Part shown: in pieces, positions 23,727 to 35,019 of the stretch | Layout of the letters: each line of letters begins with the position of its first letter | Numbering within the stretch: position 1 is the first letter of the stretch | Assembly (NCBI RefSeq): GCF_024323335.1 | Contig: NC_066584.1 | Coordinates: 272,281,618-272,345,617 of the forward strand | Reading direction: 5' to 3' | Length of the DNA: 64,000 nt | DNA from: Lathyrus oleraceus | Lineage: Eukaryota > Streptophyta > Magnoliopsida > Fabales > Fabaceae | The notes under the pieces: generated by a model | The model's input: the letters and a program-made list of their open reading frames with translations, nothing else | Databases searched by the model: none | Told to the model about the DNA's origin: nothing | Made by a program: the position numbers and the translations under genes

Positions 23727-24560
23727 CTGGGTCGTGTCTTTCATCAATACACACCCCTCCGTGGTGACGGTCGCACGACAATTACCAAAACTAGGGAAAG
23801 CTCCATCCTTCATCAGATGTTTTGAGACCACAGACACTGAGGTTTTTAACTGATCCCCCTCAGTCACCTTTGTTCCTCTCTTGTCCTTTGACACCACTTT
23901 CACCCCCACGGAACCTGGCACGGGGTTAGGGTTAACATTCAGTGTTGGCGCCAAACTGATGGCCTTAGAATCCACCATGTCTTGGATGACGTGCTTGAAA
24001 GCTCTACAACCCTCAATGTTATGTCCGGTCGCCTCAGAATGGAACTCACACCTGGCATTCTCATCATAACTTGCAGGCCTCCGATGCGGTTCTAGAGGAA
24101 TCAATACTCTCGGCCGGACTAACCCCAGATCCCTAAACCTTTTGAACAGAAAAGTATAAGTCACAGGTGGCTCATCAAACTGACGATCTGACTTCCCCTT
24201 CTTGACTTGACTCTTAGCTTTCAATACTTTCTGTTGAGGTAGTGGTTGTTGCTGTGGCGCCGATGAACTACCAACAGGAGTGGTTGCAACGGCAGCATAC
24301 GGGTGATACCGATCTTTACTGTGCTCCTTTCGGACAGGCACACCACCTGATTCGACCTTCTTAGGCTGACTATCGCCAGAGGTATTCTATACCACAGATG
24401 ACGGAGCATCCCCCTGAACTTTCTCCTTTGTCATCCAGCTTTCAATCCTATCCAACCTCTCAGCAATCGCCTTCTGCCCCAAGGCGAGCCCCTGCACGGC
24501 TTTGAACAAATCCCCTATCATCTCTTTCAACTCGAAGATATCGGCGTTGGGAGGATCCAT
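23727..24560 (-). pseudogene. Ogre-type gag remnant, left unit
   Basis: Near-identical copy of the gag at 36994-37896, with ATG at 24560 (MDPPN..). A TAG at about 24393 replaces a codon that is CAG in the right copy, and the frame is otherwise open to the deletion junction. It retains the zinc-knuckle-like CEFHSEATGHNIEGC and the preceding TYTFLFKRFRDLGLVRPRVL. Gag core sequence between the N-terminal helix and this part is missing, as in the right copy. Confidence 0.85.
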
Positions 24561-25687
24561 TAGTCTGAGCTATTTGAACGGAAGAGCTATGCGCACCAAT
24601 TAGTCACTGACACCTACAAAACAGCAAAAATGTTAGTATGACTCACGCATGCAATGTTTATCCGTACTAGGAATATTCTGTCCTTTGATTCTGGCTTCAT
24701 TGAGACGGATAATATTCCATTAACAACATTTTGACATCTGGATGTCTCTCCACCAGAATCTTAATCAAAAAATGGACCCCGAGTACGGATAGACATGGGT
24801 TGAATGCATATGAATGCGAAATGGGAATGATGCAAATGCATGAATGCAGGTCACTGTGCCACCAAGTCATCTGAAGACCCATCAAATCTCTGGACCAGTC
24901 ACAGTCATTCGAGGGACTAAGTCACCATAAATCCGACTTGGGGAGTTCCGAAATAAACGGAACTGGAAATTATATCACTATCATCGCAGGAATATCCACC
25001 GAACGGATGACAGCCAGATCCTCTAAACAGGTACTCTCAAATTCAACCCGGGGATCCGAAATAAACGGAACCCGCTGACAAACCACGGACAGAACTCCGG
25101 CGTGACAGAAGTAGGTACTCACAAGCTCATCAGAACCAACGTCACCATCAGTACCCAGAGTCACCAACAAGTCCACAACAAGTCAGCAACAGTACCTGTA
25201 AAAATGATCAATCCCTCCCCACTCACGGGTGTCGTCTAGGCCAGGGTAAGGTCGAGAGAAACGCAGCATAAATAACCTTTCGCAGAATATCATCATATAC
25301 ACACCCGAAGTATGCAATGATAATATCCCACCAGGGTCTGAACTGCTCGTGATATCAATGTTCCGCTAAGTGGCGCAATACCACCCGCTTCCCATGAATC
25401 ACTCTATTCCTAAGTATCATAGATTTCACTCATGGCCTGGGTATTGGGCCTTTTACCTCAGGTAACTCCCACCCCAACAAAGAGAAGCACAGCCAGATGA
25501 ACAGATGAATATGCATGAATGCAAACATAGATGCAAAGAATAAATGCAAACAATGAATAATGAATGCAATAAATAACAGCGAACAACAAACAAAGCCCTA
25601 ACCTAGAGAGCGCTAGGAGAGACTCGCTTAGGGAAGATGGACCAGCAAGAGGTCAACTTCTCTTTAGTCCCCAGTGGAGTCGCCAGC
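24561..25687 (-). other. Leader region of left Ogre-type unit, with primer binding site
   Basis: Untranslated stretch between LTR B and gag on the minus strand. The sequence TGGCGACTCCACTGGGGA (plus-strand 25668-25685) starts two bases after the LTR end and fits the tRNA-Arg-like primer site I know for Ogre elements. Minus-strand ORFs at 24697-24885 and 24970-25176 recur in the right unit but show no motif. Confidence 0.7.
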
Positions 25688-25871
25688 TGTCGCATTACGC
25701 GAAAAACCGGCGGGAAAACAAGAACAACAGAGCCGCCACCGTGCGTTATTTATCCCAAAAGAGGGAAAGGAAACGCTCGAAGTAAACCTGGAAAAGACAT
25801 GGTCTCGCGACCAAAGAGAATGGGATCGGGAGTCGGTTATGCGAAAGGAAGGTATTAGCACCCCTACGCAT

Positions 25872-25887
25872 CCGTCGTACTCGACGG
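25872..25887. other. Terminal hairpin CCGTCG-TACT-CGACGG
   Basis: A perfect 6 bp stem with loop TACT, also at 23074-23089 (LTR A) and 39208-39223 (LTR C). In the solo LTR the same position (6423-6438) reads CCGTAG-TACT-CTACGG: both sides of one base pair changed together (C:G to A:T) with loop and flanks kept. Confidence 0.75.
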
Positions 25888-25989
25888 GATCCACGCACAA
25901 AAGGAAGGAAAATGGTTGCTAAAACACTGCTCATAAACAAACACACTGGCTGAAAGAGACACAGGAAAACAAACAAGACTGACTCGGCA

Positions 25990-26440
25990 GGATATCGCAT
26001 CCTGGGCCTACTTAGTCTATCAAGCATAGACATCAGAGTCTAAGTAGTTCGGACTGGGGGAAAACATGCTCGCTAGGATATCGCATCCTATGCATACGTA
26101 TCTTCTTGGACTAAGAAGAATCAGAGCACCCGTAGCTCGGCTCACGCACGCCAAACCAAACGAAACACACACAGGCAAACCTGGAACCCGAATGCCAATC
26201 GCTGGACTTATATCAGCTTCCGAACCAAACACACCCACACTGGAACCCGAATGCCAATCGCTGGACTTACATCAGCTTCCAAGCACACAACAAGAGGATA
26301 CGGAATGCCAATCGCTGGGCTTACATCCCTCTCCTGACACACACAAAGACAAAACAAAAAGACAAAAGGTTTCCCGGAGAGATCAGCTCAATCTCCTGCC
26401 TACGTACCTCATCTGGTATGAGGATCAGGGCGACGTAGTT
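25990..26440. other. Three stem-loop cassettes in LTR B
   Basis: M1 is AGGAT/ATCCT then CTACTTAG..CTAAGTAG (26008-26047) with inner arms TCTAT/ATAGA. M2 is AGGAT/ATCCT then a TACG..CGTA stem (26095-26134) with inner arms TCTTCTT/AAGAAGA. M3 is GGAGA/TCTCC then CTACGT..ACGTAG (26400-26438) with inner arms CCTCAT/ATGAGG. All carry ATCAG(A/G)G after the inner hairpin and TAG(T/C)TC after the outer stem. Copies lie at about 23198-23645 and 39326-39775. Confidence 0.75.
26190..26330. repeat. Short repeats GAATGCCAATCGCTGG in LTR B
   Basis: Three copies start at 26190, 26249 and 26303, each followed by RCTTAYATC. They occupy the position between cassettes M2 and M3. The same set occurs in LTRs A and C. 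Confidence 0.8.
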
Positions 26441-26562
26441 CCCCTACGAAGGGACACAGGACTAGCCTAACCAGATAACAAAGGGAGACACAACTAGGGA
26501 GACTACGACTCGAGCCTAGATGTTATCATGCAAATCATCCCTAAGTTAAGGTTTCTAGCTAA

Positions 26563-26643
26563 CTTGCGCAGGGAGCAAGCTATCCTAAACATGACTTGCA
26601 CAGGAAGCAAGCCAAACCAAACCTAACTTGCACAGGAAGCAAG
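26563..26643. other. Three CTTGC..GCAAG hairpins, 32 bp apart
   Basis: CTTGCGCAGGGAGCAAG (26563-26579), CTTGCACAGGAAGCAAG (26595-26611) and the same at 26627-26643 form 5 bp stems at an exact 32 bp spacing. LTR C carries the same set near 39899-39979. Confidence 0.7.
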
Positions 26644-28662
26644 CTGAACTAAAAAACAAACACACAAGCACAAATAGCACACACTATATGCAATCAGTTG
26701 GCTCAATCAAGGTTGGGTTTTAGTCGAGGGGTCATATCAACCTCGACAAACAAACCACTGTAACAGGGTAATGTTAGCTCTTAACCCTAACATTGAGAGT
26801 TAGGGTGAAGCAGATGAAAGGTGAGTGAAGATGAGACTTCACAGCTCTTATCCCTGGCCTGGGAGAGCTTCAGACAAAATGAAGTGTGGGTTCAGAAAGT
26901 GGGAACCCTTCTACACATATGACTGACTCAACATGGATCTTGGGTTAGTATCTGCAATGCATCAACACAGTGGTGCGAGCAAAGCAGATGACACACAGAA
27001 TAGCAGGGGATGGATTACACATCCCTTGTATCTGCCAATGCCTCTTCACTTAGGAGGTCTTTGAATATGTACAAGGACAAATGTAAACAAACACAAACAT
27101 TGCCTCTTAAGGAGGACTTCAGACAGGTGCCTGGCCAAGTAACAGGCCAGGTCTTCCAGACTACATGGAGAAGAGATCATTATACCTCAATGCTCAAGCT
27201 AGCAAGCAAAGCAAGAGCTAGTTCACAAGGGAACTATAGCAACTAAAGTACCTGAAAACAATCCAAGATAATCAGTACTCAACTCAAACAGAAATCAAAC
27301 AGCAAAGGTCAACAGTTAACTGTACAACTGTACACAAGCAAACAACAGTCAATGCACAAAGGTGCAAGCCATAAGGCACAAGCTTAAGTCTCAAACCCTA
27401 CAAAATAAACCAAAGTTAGTCATCAACAATCAATAGGTCAACTCCAATTGAGTAAGCATCATTAAGCATGGCAATTGTGCCCTTTGACCTGAAACAAAGC
27501 TCAAATGTGAGAGCACAAACCACTAGTACAAGACTAGGGTCAAAATGATAGCAAAAAACCAAAACAGAACATGAAACTTATCAAAAACCAAGATCAATCA
27601 ATTAGGAAGAAAATCCAAGTGGTTTCATGTTCACATCATTCATCATTATCATTTCATGAAGCAAAGAGTACAAAACATGCAATTTGGAACCTCATAGATG
27701 CAAACAGAATGATTCAACTCAATTCAACTCACAAACATTTCAATAAATCAACAAACATATCATGGTCAAACAGCATTCACAACATGACATACACACCAAA
27801 TTTCAACTCATTTGGACCAAGGGAAGCAAGTCAATTAAATTCATGAAGTCAACACAAGTTTAAACAAGCTCATACAAGGCATCCAAACATGCATCCACTT
27901 CAAGCAAGCATAAAACAGAAACCAAACATGATAAATGAATGAGACCAAAGCCATGGCAAACTTCAAGATGTCTATAATACACATGCCAAATTTCAAGTCC
28001 ATCCAATTAACAACAAGAATTTCCCAAATCATATAAAAACATGACTCACAAAAAGTCAACAATTGGTCAAGCAGGGGAGAAAATCTCAATCAAATAGGAA
28101 ATGCACTCAAAAAATCCACAAATAATCACATTCAAACTTAACGTCCAAAAGATCCAACATGCAAAAATTCAGGTCATTTAGAGTTCATATGGAATGGTAA
28201 CAAAAAAACATGAAGTCAAGCAAGACATGGTGTGACACAAATTGTCACACCTCTAATGATCATGTCATATCTCTCAATCCAGGAACTCAAAAATCACAAA
28301 CCACATCCCAAAATGACCCTTAAGATGTCTAGAACACACATGTAAAATTTCAAGAATTTCTAATGAAGCATCAATATTTCATGACCAAAAGAGTAAGCAT
28401 GGTGCAACAAATGACATATGAAAACAAACCCTAGCCAAATATTTTTTCTATACGTGCACAATATTATTAAAAATCATCAAAAAGAGAAGGACATCCTAAG
28501 GATCATGGCAAAAAAAATTGCATGTGAATTGGATTTTTATTGAATGAGATATGAATTTTTTAGTGTAGGGGAAAAATAATAAAAAAGAGAAATGAGCATG
28601 GATGAACATGTGAAATATGGATGACATAAAAGCCAAAGCCTAAGAGAAAATTGATGGAACGG

Positions 28663-28729
28663 GGAATCGAACCCCAGCGCAATTCAAAAGAAGCTCCCAC
28701 TTAATGAAACACTGCGTTTCATTAAGTGG
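28663..28729 (-). other. Pol III B-box-like sequence beside a perfect 14 bp stem hairpin
   Basis: On the minus strand GGTTCGATTCC (plus 28663-28673) matches the tRNA T-arm/B-box consensus and sits in the stem-forming CTGGGGTTCGATTCCCC. Nearby, plus 28697-28729 is CCACTTAATGAAAC-ACTGC-GTTTCATTAAGTGG with 14 of 14 pairs. LTR C (42021-42053) has one mismatch. No A box or complete tRNA fold found. Confidence 0.6.
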
Positions 28730-29490
28730 CGTGTCCTATCGCTACCGGCTTCATGGCGCGGAAACATGGAAAACGCATGCAACTTGATTCCAGAAGATCA
28801 AACACGGTTTGGGCTAGGGTTTTGAACGTGTTCATCATTGTTCTTCCAGATTTTCCAGCACATGAACAAAGTTTCACAAAAATGGACAAATGATATATCA
28901 TTGTGTTCGTCTCATCATGTACATCATCAAAACAACAATGATTTAACCTAAATCGAACTATAGAACACGGATCGAGCAGAATAACATTTGGACATCGAAC
29001 TTCAACTCATAATATCTCATTTAATACATGATGAAATTCCACGATTCAAAGTTCATTACAACCTACATTCAAAGATCTACAAGAATCCCATATTAATTTC
29101 ATGAATCAAGAACATTGAAATCTGACCTCTAAGAAATGGCAGTAGTGGAATCGTGACTTTTGAGCTTTGAAAGGTGAAAACAGAAACTCTACAAGGTCCA
29201 GGTTGATGAATGGATGAATGATTTCAGCTCAACAATGCTCCAGCTTGAAGAAATATCCAGCTGCCATGGATGAACCTCTATGCAACAGTTCCAGTTTTTG
29301 CTTGAATGTGGAAGATTCCTGCTTGCAAAAGCTTCTACAATGCTTGGAGATGATGGGTCCTTGAAGATTAAATGCACTGTTCTTGAAGAAATTGCAGAAA
29401 AATGAAGAACCAAAATTGAGAGAGTTTTTACTTTTGATCTAGATCTGTTTTTAATGAAGTCCCCCTTGCTGAAATCTGCTAGGGTTTCAC

Positions 29491-29498
29491 TTATATAT
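29491..29498 (-). promoter_or_regulatory. Candidate TATA box of the Ogre-type LTR
   Basis: The minus strand reads GATATATAAGTGAAACCCTAG, a TATA box with an AAACCCTA motif just downstream, about 1 kb from the LTR start. LTR C has the same at 42815-42822. Transcription from here would leave a transcribed LTR part of over 3.7 kb that contains all the stem-loop cassettes. Confidence 0.55.
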
Positions 29499-30527
29499 CA
29501 CCTGTTAAGCAAGCTCTTAATCATGTTTAGGCATTTGGCAAGTGGAATTAGTGGAAACAAGTGTTTATGCAAAGTTGATATTTCCACCTCTATGCATGGT
29601 GTGCATGCTACAGTGCACGAAATTGGGCCTAAGCATACTCCAAATATCATTTTTAATCAAATGCAATTGGTAGAAAGTGTAGAAAATGCTTATTTTGAAA
29701 GTCACTTTTTTAACTCTCCCTTTTAAAATTCAAGTCACTTGAAAAATGCCATTTTGATGTGATGATTTTTGATGAAATGTGATGAAGGATTTGGATAGAA
29801 CATGTCAAATGTGACTTGTAGCAAAAAACCTCACTCAATTTGGCCAAATGGTTCAAGAGTTATGCCTCCTTGAAGTTCAACTTTTCTTGAAAATGATTTG
29901 ATCATAACTTGCCAACCACAAATGCGAAATTGATGTTCTTGGACTTTTTGGAAAGGCGAGCACAAGATCTTCAACTTTCATGTTGGACAAAATTCCATTT
30001 GAAGCTTGTATGATGATGTAAGTTTGAGGAGAAGAACTTTCCATTTTTGGCAGTTTGAAATTACAGGTCACTTACTATTTTTGGAAACTTTTCATCTGAC
30101 CTCAAATTCTTCAACCTTGATCTTTGAAATGTCAAATGAGACTTGTATGGACATGAATGAGGCCTTTCAAACCACCTCCCACCTTCAAATCCATGAATTC
30201 TAGCACAGTTGACCACAATTGACTTTCTAGGGTTTTAGATGAAATTCAGCTTGAATGTTGAGCTTTGATCATCCAATCTTTGGCCAAACCACTTCAAAAT
30301 GATCACATAATCATATTAACTTGATACCCCAACCCTAGGGATTTGTCTCAATGGAAATTGCACATGCTTGCTTGCTTGGCTAGATCTCCTGACCAGTTGA
30401 CCTAATCTTGTCTAAGGACTTGCACTTGGGCAAAGGACAATGCTATGCTATGCAGTGGACTATGTTATGTTAATGACCTAATATGAAATGAATGTACAAA
30501 AGGTAGGTGCAAATTTGAGGTGCTACA

Positions 30528-30541
30528 GCTGCCCCTATTCA
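30528..30541 (-). other. Polypurine tract of right Ogre-type unit
   Basis: The minus strand reads TGAATAGGGGCAGC immediately before the LTR start TGTAGCACC, the position where plus-strand DNA synthesis is primed. Confidence 0.7.
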
Positions 30542-33500
30542 ATCAACTGGGAACCCGAACGGATGAGAGCAACGGCTGTCAGACTTTCAAGGTACACAGG
30601 GATTGAATACCAAAGAACCGTAGAAATTTGCACAATGCAGGGATCCACCAACGGAAACGTCCACTGGGACCTGATATTTACTGGGGTTTTTTTTTTCTTC
30701 TTCCAAAGGATACAGTCACATCCAGACATCACAACGACGATGAATGGGAACAGAAATCACAACTAGATGCCAACGGACAACTAGGAAAAACTCGACGTTT
30801 ACCGAGACCAACGGAAAGGTGACCAGACACCAACGGATGAATGGGAATACTCGACCAGACGTCAACGGACGGAAGGGAGAAGCTCGACGTTTACCGACAT
30901 CGAAAGATGATGTTTACTGACACCCAAAAAGAGATCGACTAGACATTTACTGATGAATGGGAAGACTCGACCACACATCAACGGATGAATGGGAGAAAAC
31001 TCGACGTTTACCGACATCGAAAGATGATGTTTACTGACACCAAAAAGAGATCGACCAGACATTTATTGATGAATGGGAAGACTCGACCAGACATCAACGG
31101 ATGAATGGGAGAAAACTCGACGTTTACCGACATCGAAAGATGATGTTTACTGACACCAAAAAGAGATCGACCAGACATTTACTGATGAATGGGAAGACTC
31201 GACCAGACATCAACGGATGAATGGGAGAAAACTCGACGTTTACCGACATCGAAAGATGATGTTTACTGACACCAAAAAAAAAGATCGACCAGACATTTAC
31301 TGATGAATGGGAAGAGCTCGACGTTTACCGACATCGAAAGATGATGTTTACTGACACCAAAAAAGGATCGACCAGACATTTACTGATGAATGGGAAGACT
31401 CGACCAGACATCAACGGATGAATGGGAGAAAACTCGACGTTTACCGACATCGAAAGATGATGTTTACTGACACCAAAAAAAGGATCGACCAGACATTTAC
31501 TGATGAATGGGAAAAACTCGACGTTTATCGACACCAACGGAGAGGTAACTCTGAGGGGAATCAACAATCATTAATGAATGATCTGTGGGGAATAAACAAC
31601 TATACGTCATCGGACGCATAGGAAAAACTCGACGTTTATCGAAACCAACGGAGAGGTAACTCTGTGGGGATAATGATCACAACCAACCGTCAACGGACGA
31701 CCAGGAAAAACTCGACGTTTATCGACACCAACGGAGAGGAGGACTCTTCTGGGGAGAGCGAACAAGACTTCAACCAAACGTCAACGGACGATTGGGAAAA
31801 ACTCGACGTTTATCGACACCAACGGAGAGGAGGACTACTGCTGGGAAAGATGCACAACTATACGTCAACGGACGAATAGGCAAAAACTCGACGTTTATCG
31901 ACACCAACGGAGAGGAGACTCACTAGGGATCACGGTCACGACAGAGAGCAGACAAGAAGAAACACCAAGGATACCGGGTTGTAGGCATGAAACAGGTGAC
32001 CGACCAAAGCGTGAATTGGTTTGTGTTCCAAAACACTCATCATCCTGAAGAGGGCTAGAAAAGCAGTCTTGTTAAAGGATGGACATTCGATTCCGAACAA
32101 AGGAATACGAATCTTACTCAGCTGGAGAAAACAATCAAAAGATTGACCAAAGAGTGCATGAGATATATTATCTATAGCCGTCAAAACGTAGATAACATAC
32201 TCGCATGGAAGATTATCCATAACCGGGTTGGTTGTTAAATGGATAAATCGACCGACACAAGAAAGGCATCGGGATACCAGGACTAGGTATGCAAAGATGA
32301 CCACTCAAAAGGAAGGGGAAAACCCGCTGGGGATAAAGTTGCTTAATCAAAGCAAATATCCGAAAGGTGAACGGCATATCAATATCGAAAACTGGATAAT
32401 GATAACCACAAAGAGGGGATTACATCTACCGGTTAGTAGGTAGAAGACCACAAAGATAGGACTTATAACTACCGGTTCGTAGGTAGAAGCCAACAAATTC
32501 CGCTGAGGATAAGATGAATGAGTGCCGATTAGTGAGCCACTATTCATTTATACCACAGGGAAGCACAAGAGACAACCACAAGGAAGCCAATTTAGGATCG
32601 ATCCAAAAAGGCAAACTGAATCAAGACATCCTAATGAGGAAAGAACTCACTAGGGAAAACCCATCCCAAGGGGAGGGAACGGAAACAACCGTCATCCACG
32701 AGGATATAACTCGGTGGGGAGCATAGAAGGAAATGATAGACACTTTCTGCCTAATAGGTCGACTCTATATGGAGAGATCAGACACACCCACATCTGCTGG
32801 GGAAACAGATCCAAGCTGGCAAGATGCTACCAATCGGGGAGTAATAATGCTGGGGATACCCACTCAACTAAGGAGTCACTTGTTGGGAAAACAACCCTCT
32901 ACCCTGCTGGGGAACCCAATTCTGAAATCGATCCAAGCGATGCTAAACTCTTTCCAACGACCCATTCTCGGATGATCACCACGGCCTCAGGCTAATGGAT
33001 GCGTTTGCAATGCTGATGCATGAGTTTTGTTGTTGTTTTTTTTTTTAGCGCAATGCCCCATGATTATGAAAATGCTATGCACCAATGATGCAATATGCTA
33101 TGCTTATCTACATGATGGATGCATAAAACACAACCCTTCCAGAGATAACACCGGGGAGCTCCAGGAACTATGCTGAGGATTTCAATACCACGTCCACTTC
33201 CACCCTGCTGGGGGAGAGACAGTCCTTGCTGGAGACGACCTCCATTGAACCCGAACTGCTTGGTGATTACTCTGCTAGAGGAGGCAACCAATCTTTACCT
33301 CTACTGGGGATAGCCCCGCCAAACCCGATCCTCTTGGGGACCTTGCTGGGGGAAAACCATCAACACAACCTCTGCTGGGAAGACAACTTCAGACTTGGAA
33401 AACAATCACAACTTCGTTGGGGATATGGTGACCTTCAGGCTTGCTGAGAAGGCATCGATCTCGAATCTGCTAGGGAGATGACACTCTCAAACCCATTGGG

Positions 33501-34584
33501 GAAATACGGCCTATCGGACATGGGCCGTCCTTCGATTCGTCGAACACTGGTGTTCACCATCCTACCACAGTGTTGACTTTCCACTTTTGAGAACTCCCAG
33601 GCTCATCTGGACTTTTCTGATTCATCATCTCGTATTCCCGCCCATGGGGATCGAACTCCTGAGATTCATACAAACTTTCCAGTCCTCAGACTTTGAAGAG
33701 TCCTCTTGATTACCCTCTAGGATCGCCGTCCTTCTTTCGTCGTCCTTTCACCGTTCTTCTATCCCTTGCCCCTGATTGGACTCTGTGGGGATCTCCTGTC
33801 AAAGTATTCCACCTCACAACCTGCAAGTGAGTGAACATGGCTAACAGCACCTGCAAAAGAGATCGTTAGATAAAAGCGTGCCCCAGGCGTGCCAACACTT
33901 CAACATCTTGGTCGCTCAAACTTCCGAATAAGATTTCCAGCTTTCAATCTTATAAGCATGCATCGGAAGGGACCTCTATGTTTCAAAATGCAACTATTCT
34001 TATCAAAACAAACGGATGTTTTTGCAATCAAAGCGGTAATGAAGACAAAAACAAAATTATTTGACTGAACACGCATTTTATTGACTGAAAAAGGAGATGG
34101 CTCAAAACCGAGCAACACACAGGAAGCAATCCCTGAAAAGAGGTGATCGCGCACAAAAGGAAAAAAATCTATCCTAGTGGCAATGTGAAACCGTGATCTC
34201 ATCTGGTTCCAACTCGATTACACCTCATATGTCCTCAAGACTTTCTGCACTTTCTGTCTTTTGAACAAGACGCTTCCGATCGATTTCTGTCGGAGATTAT
34301 CCAAGTCATATCTCAAGCACAAATGATCATGCTGGACGCAGTTGTTCGTTTCAATCCCTCTTTTTCCTGGACCGCCCTTTCAGGTTTCAGTCCACCGGGA
34401 TACCCTTTTTTGCCCAAGCCGCCCTTGTGGGGTTTTCGACTTGCCGGGTGTACAGTTCTTTTCTTTTATTACCCCTAACTTTTGCCCGAACCTTTTCTCT
34501 TTTTTTCTTGGTTCGCCAAGATGCCCTTTTTTGCCTGGACTTTTTTTATTCTTTTTGTCCAGCGGGTCAATTTTTCACGAAGTA
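30542..34584 (-). other. Long 3' untranslated region of right Ogre-type unit
   Basis: Between the end of the integrase remnant and the polypurine tract there is about 4 kb without a recognisable coding domain. It contains the 116 bp tandem repeat and, beyond it, many dispersed CTGGGGA(T/A)-like phrases (e.g. 32800-33480). Plus-strand ORFs in this part and those at 34342-34954 lie antisense to or beside the integrase remnant and show no domain. Confidence 0.6.
30880..31930. repeat. Tandem repeat in the 3' UTR, 116 bp unit with 84-111 bp variants
   Basis: CTCGACGTTTACCGACATCG starts at 30883, 31000, 31116, 31232, 31317 and 31433 (117, 116, 116, 85, 116). The variant CTCGACGTTTATCGACACCA starts at 31517, 31628, 31711, 31802 and 31887. 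Units also share GATGTTTACTGACACC and CAACGGATGAATGGGA. The 85 bp steps lack one sub-block, so the array is built from recombining sub-units. Tandem repeats in the 3' UTR of Tat/Ogre elements are a known source of satellites. Confidence 0.85.
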
Positions 34585-34960
34585 TCTTTTAACTGCATCC
34601 GCATTCACAGGGGATGGAAAATCTTCGCCACTCATGGTCGTCAGCAACAAGGCTGTGTCAGAGAACGCCTTCTTGACCATGTTGGGGATTCATGACTGTA
34701 TGTCCACTTGCCCCTACGATCGTCTTGAGGAGGAAGGATCCTTTTCAACACCACATCTCCCATCGGATACGCCCGACGTCGCACTTTTCGGTCAACCACA
34801 CGCTTCATTCACTGGGTACAACTGCCCCATGATAAGTAACTGCCAGCCTCTTTTCCTCAATCAGGCTCCATGCGTCATACCGAGTCCTTATCCACTCATC
34901 CTTTTCCAAGTCTACGTCCAACGGGACTTCATAATAGGATCTAGACTTCAGTAGGTGGTA
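34585..34960 (-). pseudogene. Integrase C-terminal remnant, Ogre type
   Basis: Minus-strand pieces in changing frames read LDVDLEKDEWIRTRYDAWSL then IEEKRLAVTYHGA (about 34925-34825), then RAYPMGDVVLKRILPPQDDR (about 34770-34710) and ALLLTTMSGEDFPSPVNADA then VKRYF (about 34650-34585). This is the C-terminal part of a Tat/Ogre integrase, which holds the cDNA ends. The zinc-binding and catalytic core are absent, because sequence jumps directly from the RNase H remnant. Confidence 0.75.
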
Positions 34961-35019
34961 CCACTTCTATCCCATACACGAGCGAGCGCGGCGCTGCCCC
35001 AATAGACATACGCACCGAA

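Larger units (their letters stand above)
25688..30527 (-). repeat. LTR B (4840 bp), shared by both units
   Basis: Plus strand TGTCGCATTACGCG..GGTGCTACA. On the minus strand it runs TGTAGCACCTCAAATTTGCAC to GCGTAATGCGACA. It is followed on the right by the polypurine tract of the right unit (GAATAGGGGCAGC on the minus strand) and on the left by a primer site, so it served as 3' LTR and 5' LTR. It differs from LTR C at scattered sites and a few small indels (e.g. near 28115 and 30210). It contains no gene. Confidence 0.93.

Noticed and set aside
28640..28740. tRNA gene
   Set aside because: Only a T-arm-like stretch is present. No acceptor, D-arm or anticodon arm could be folded around it.
34342..34954. 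Plus-strand ORFs of 117-175 codons
   Set aside because: They lie antisense over the integrase remnant, whose conserved residues read on the minus strand, and have no recognisable domain.
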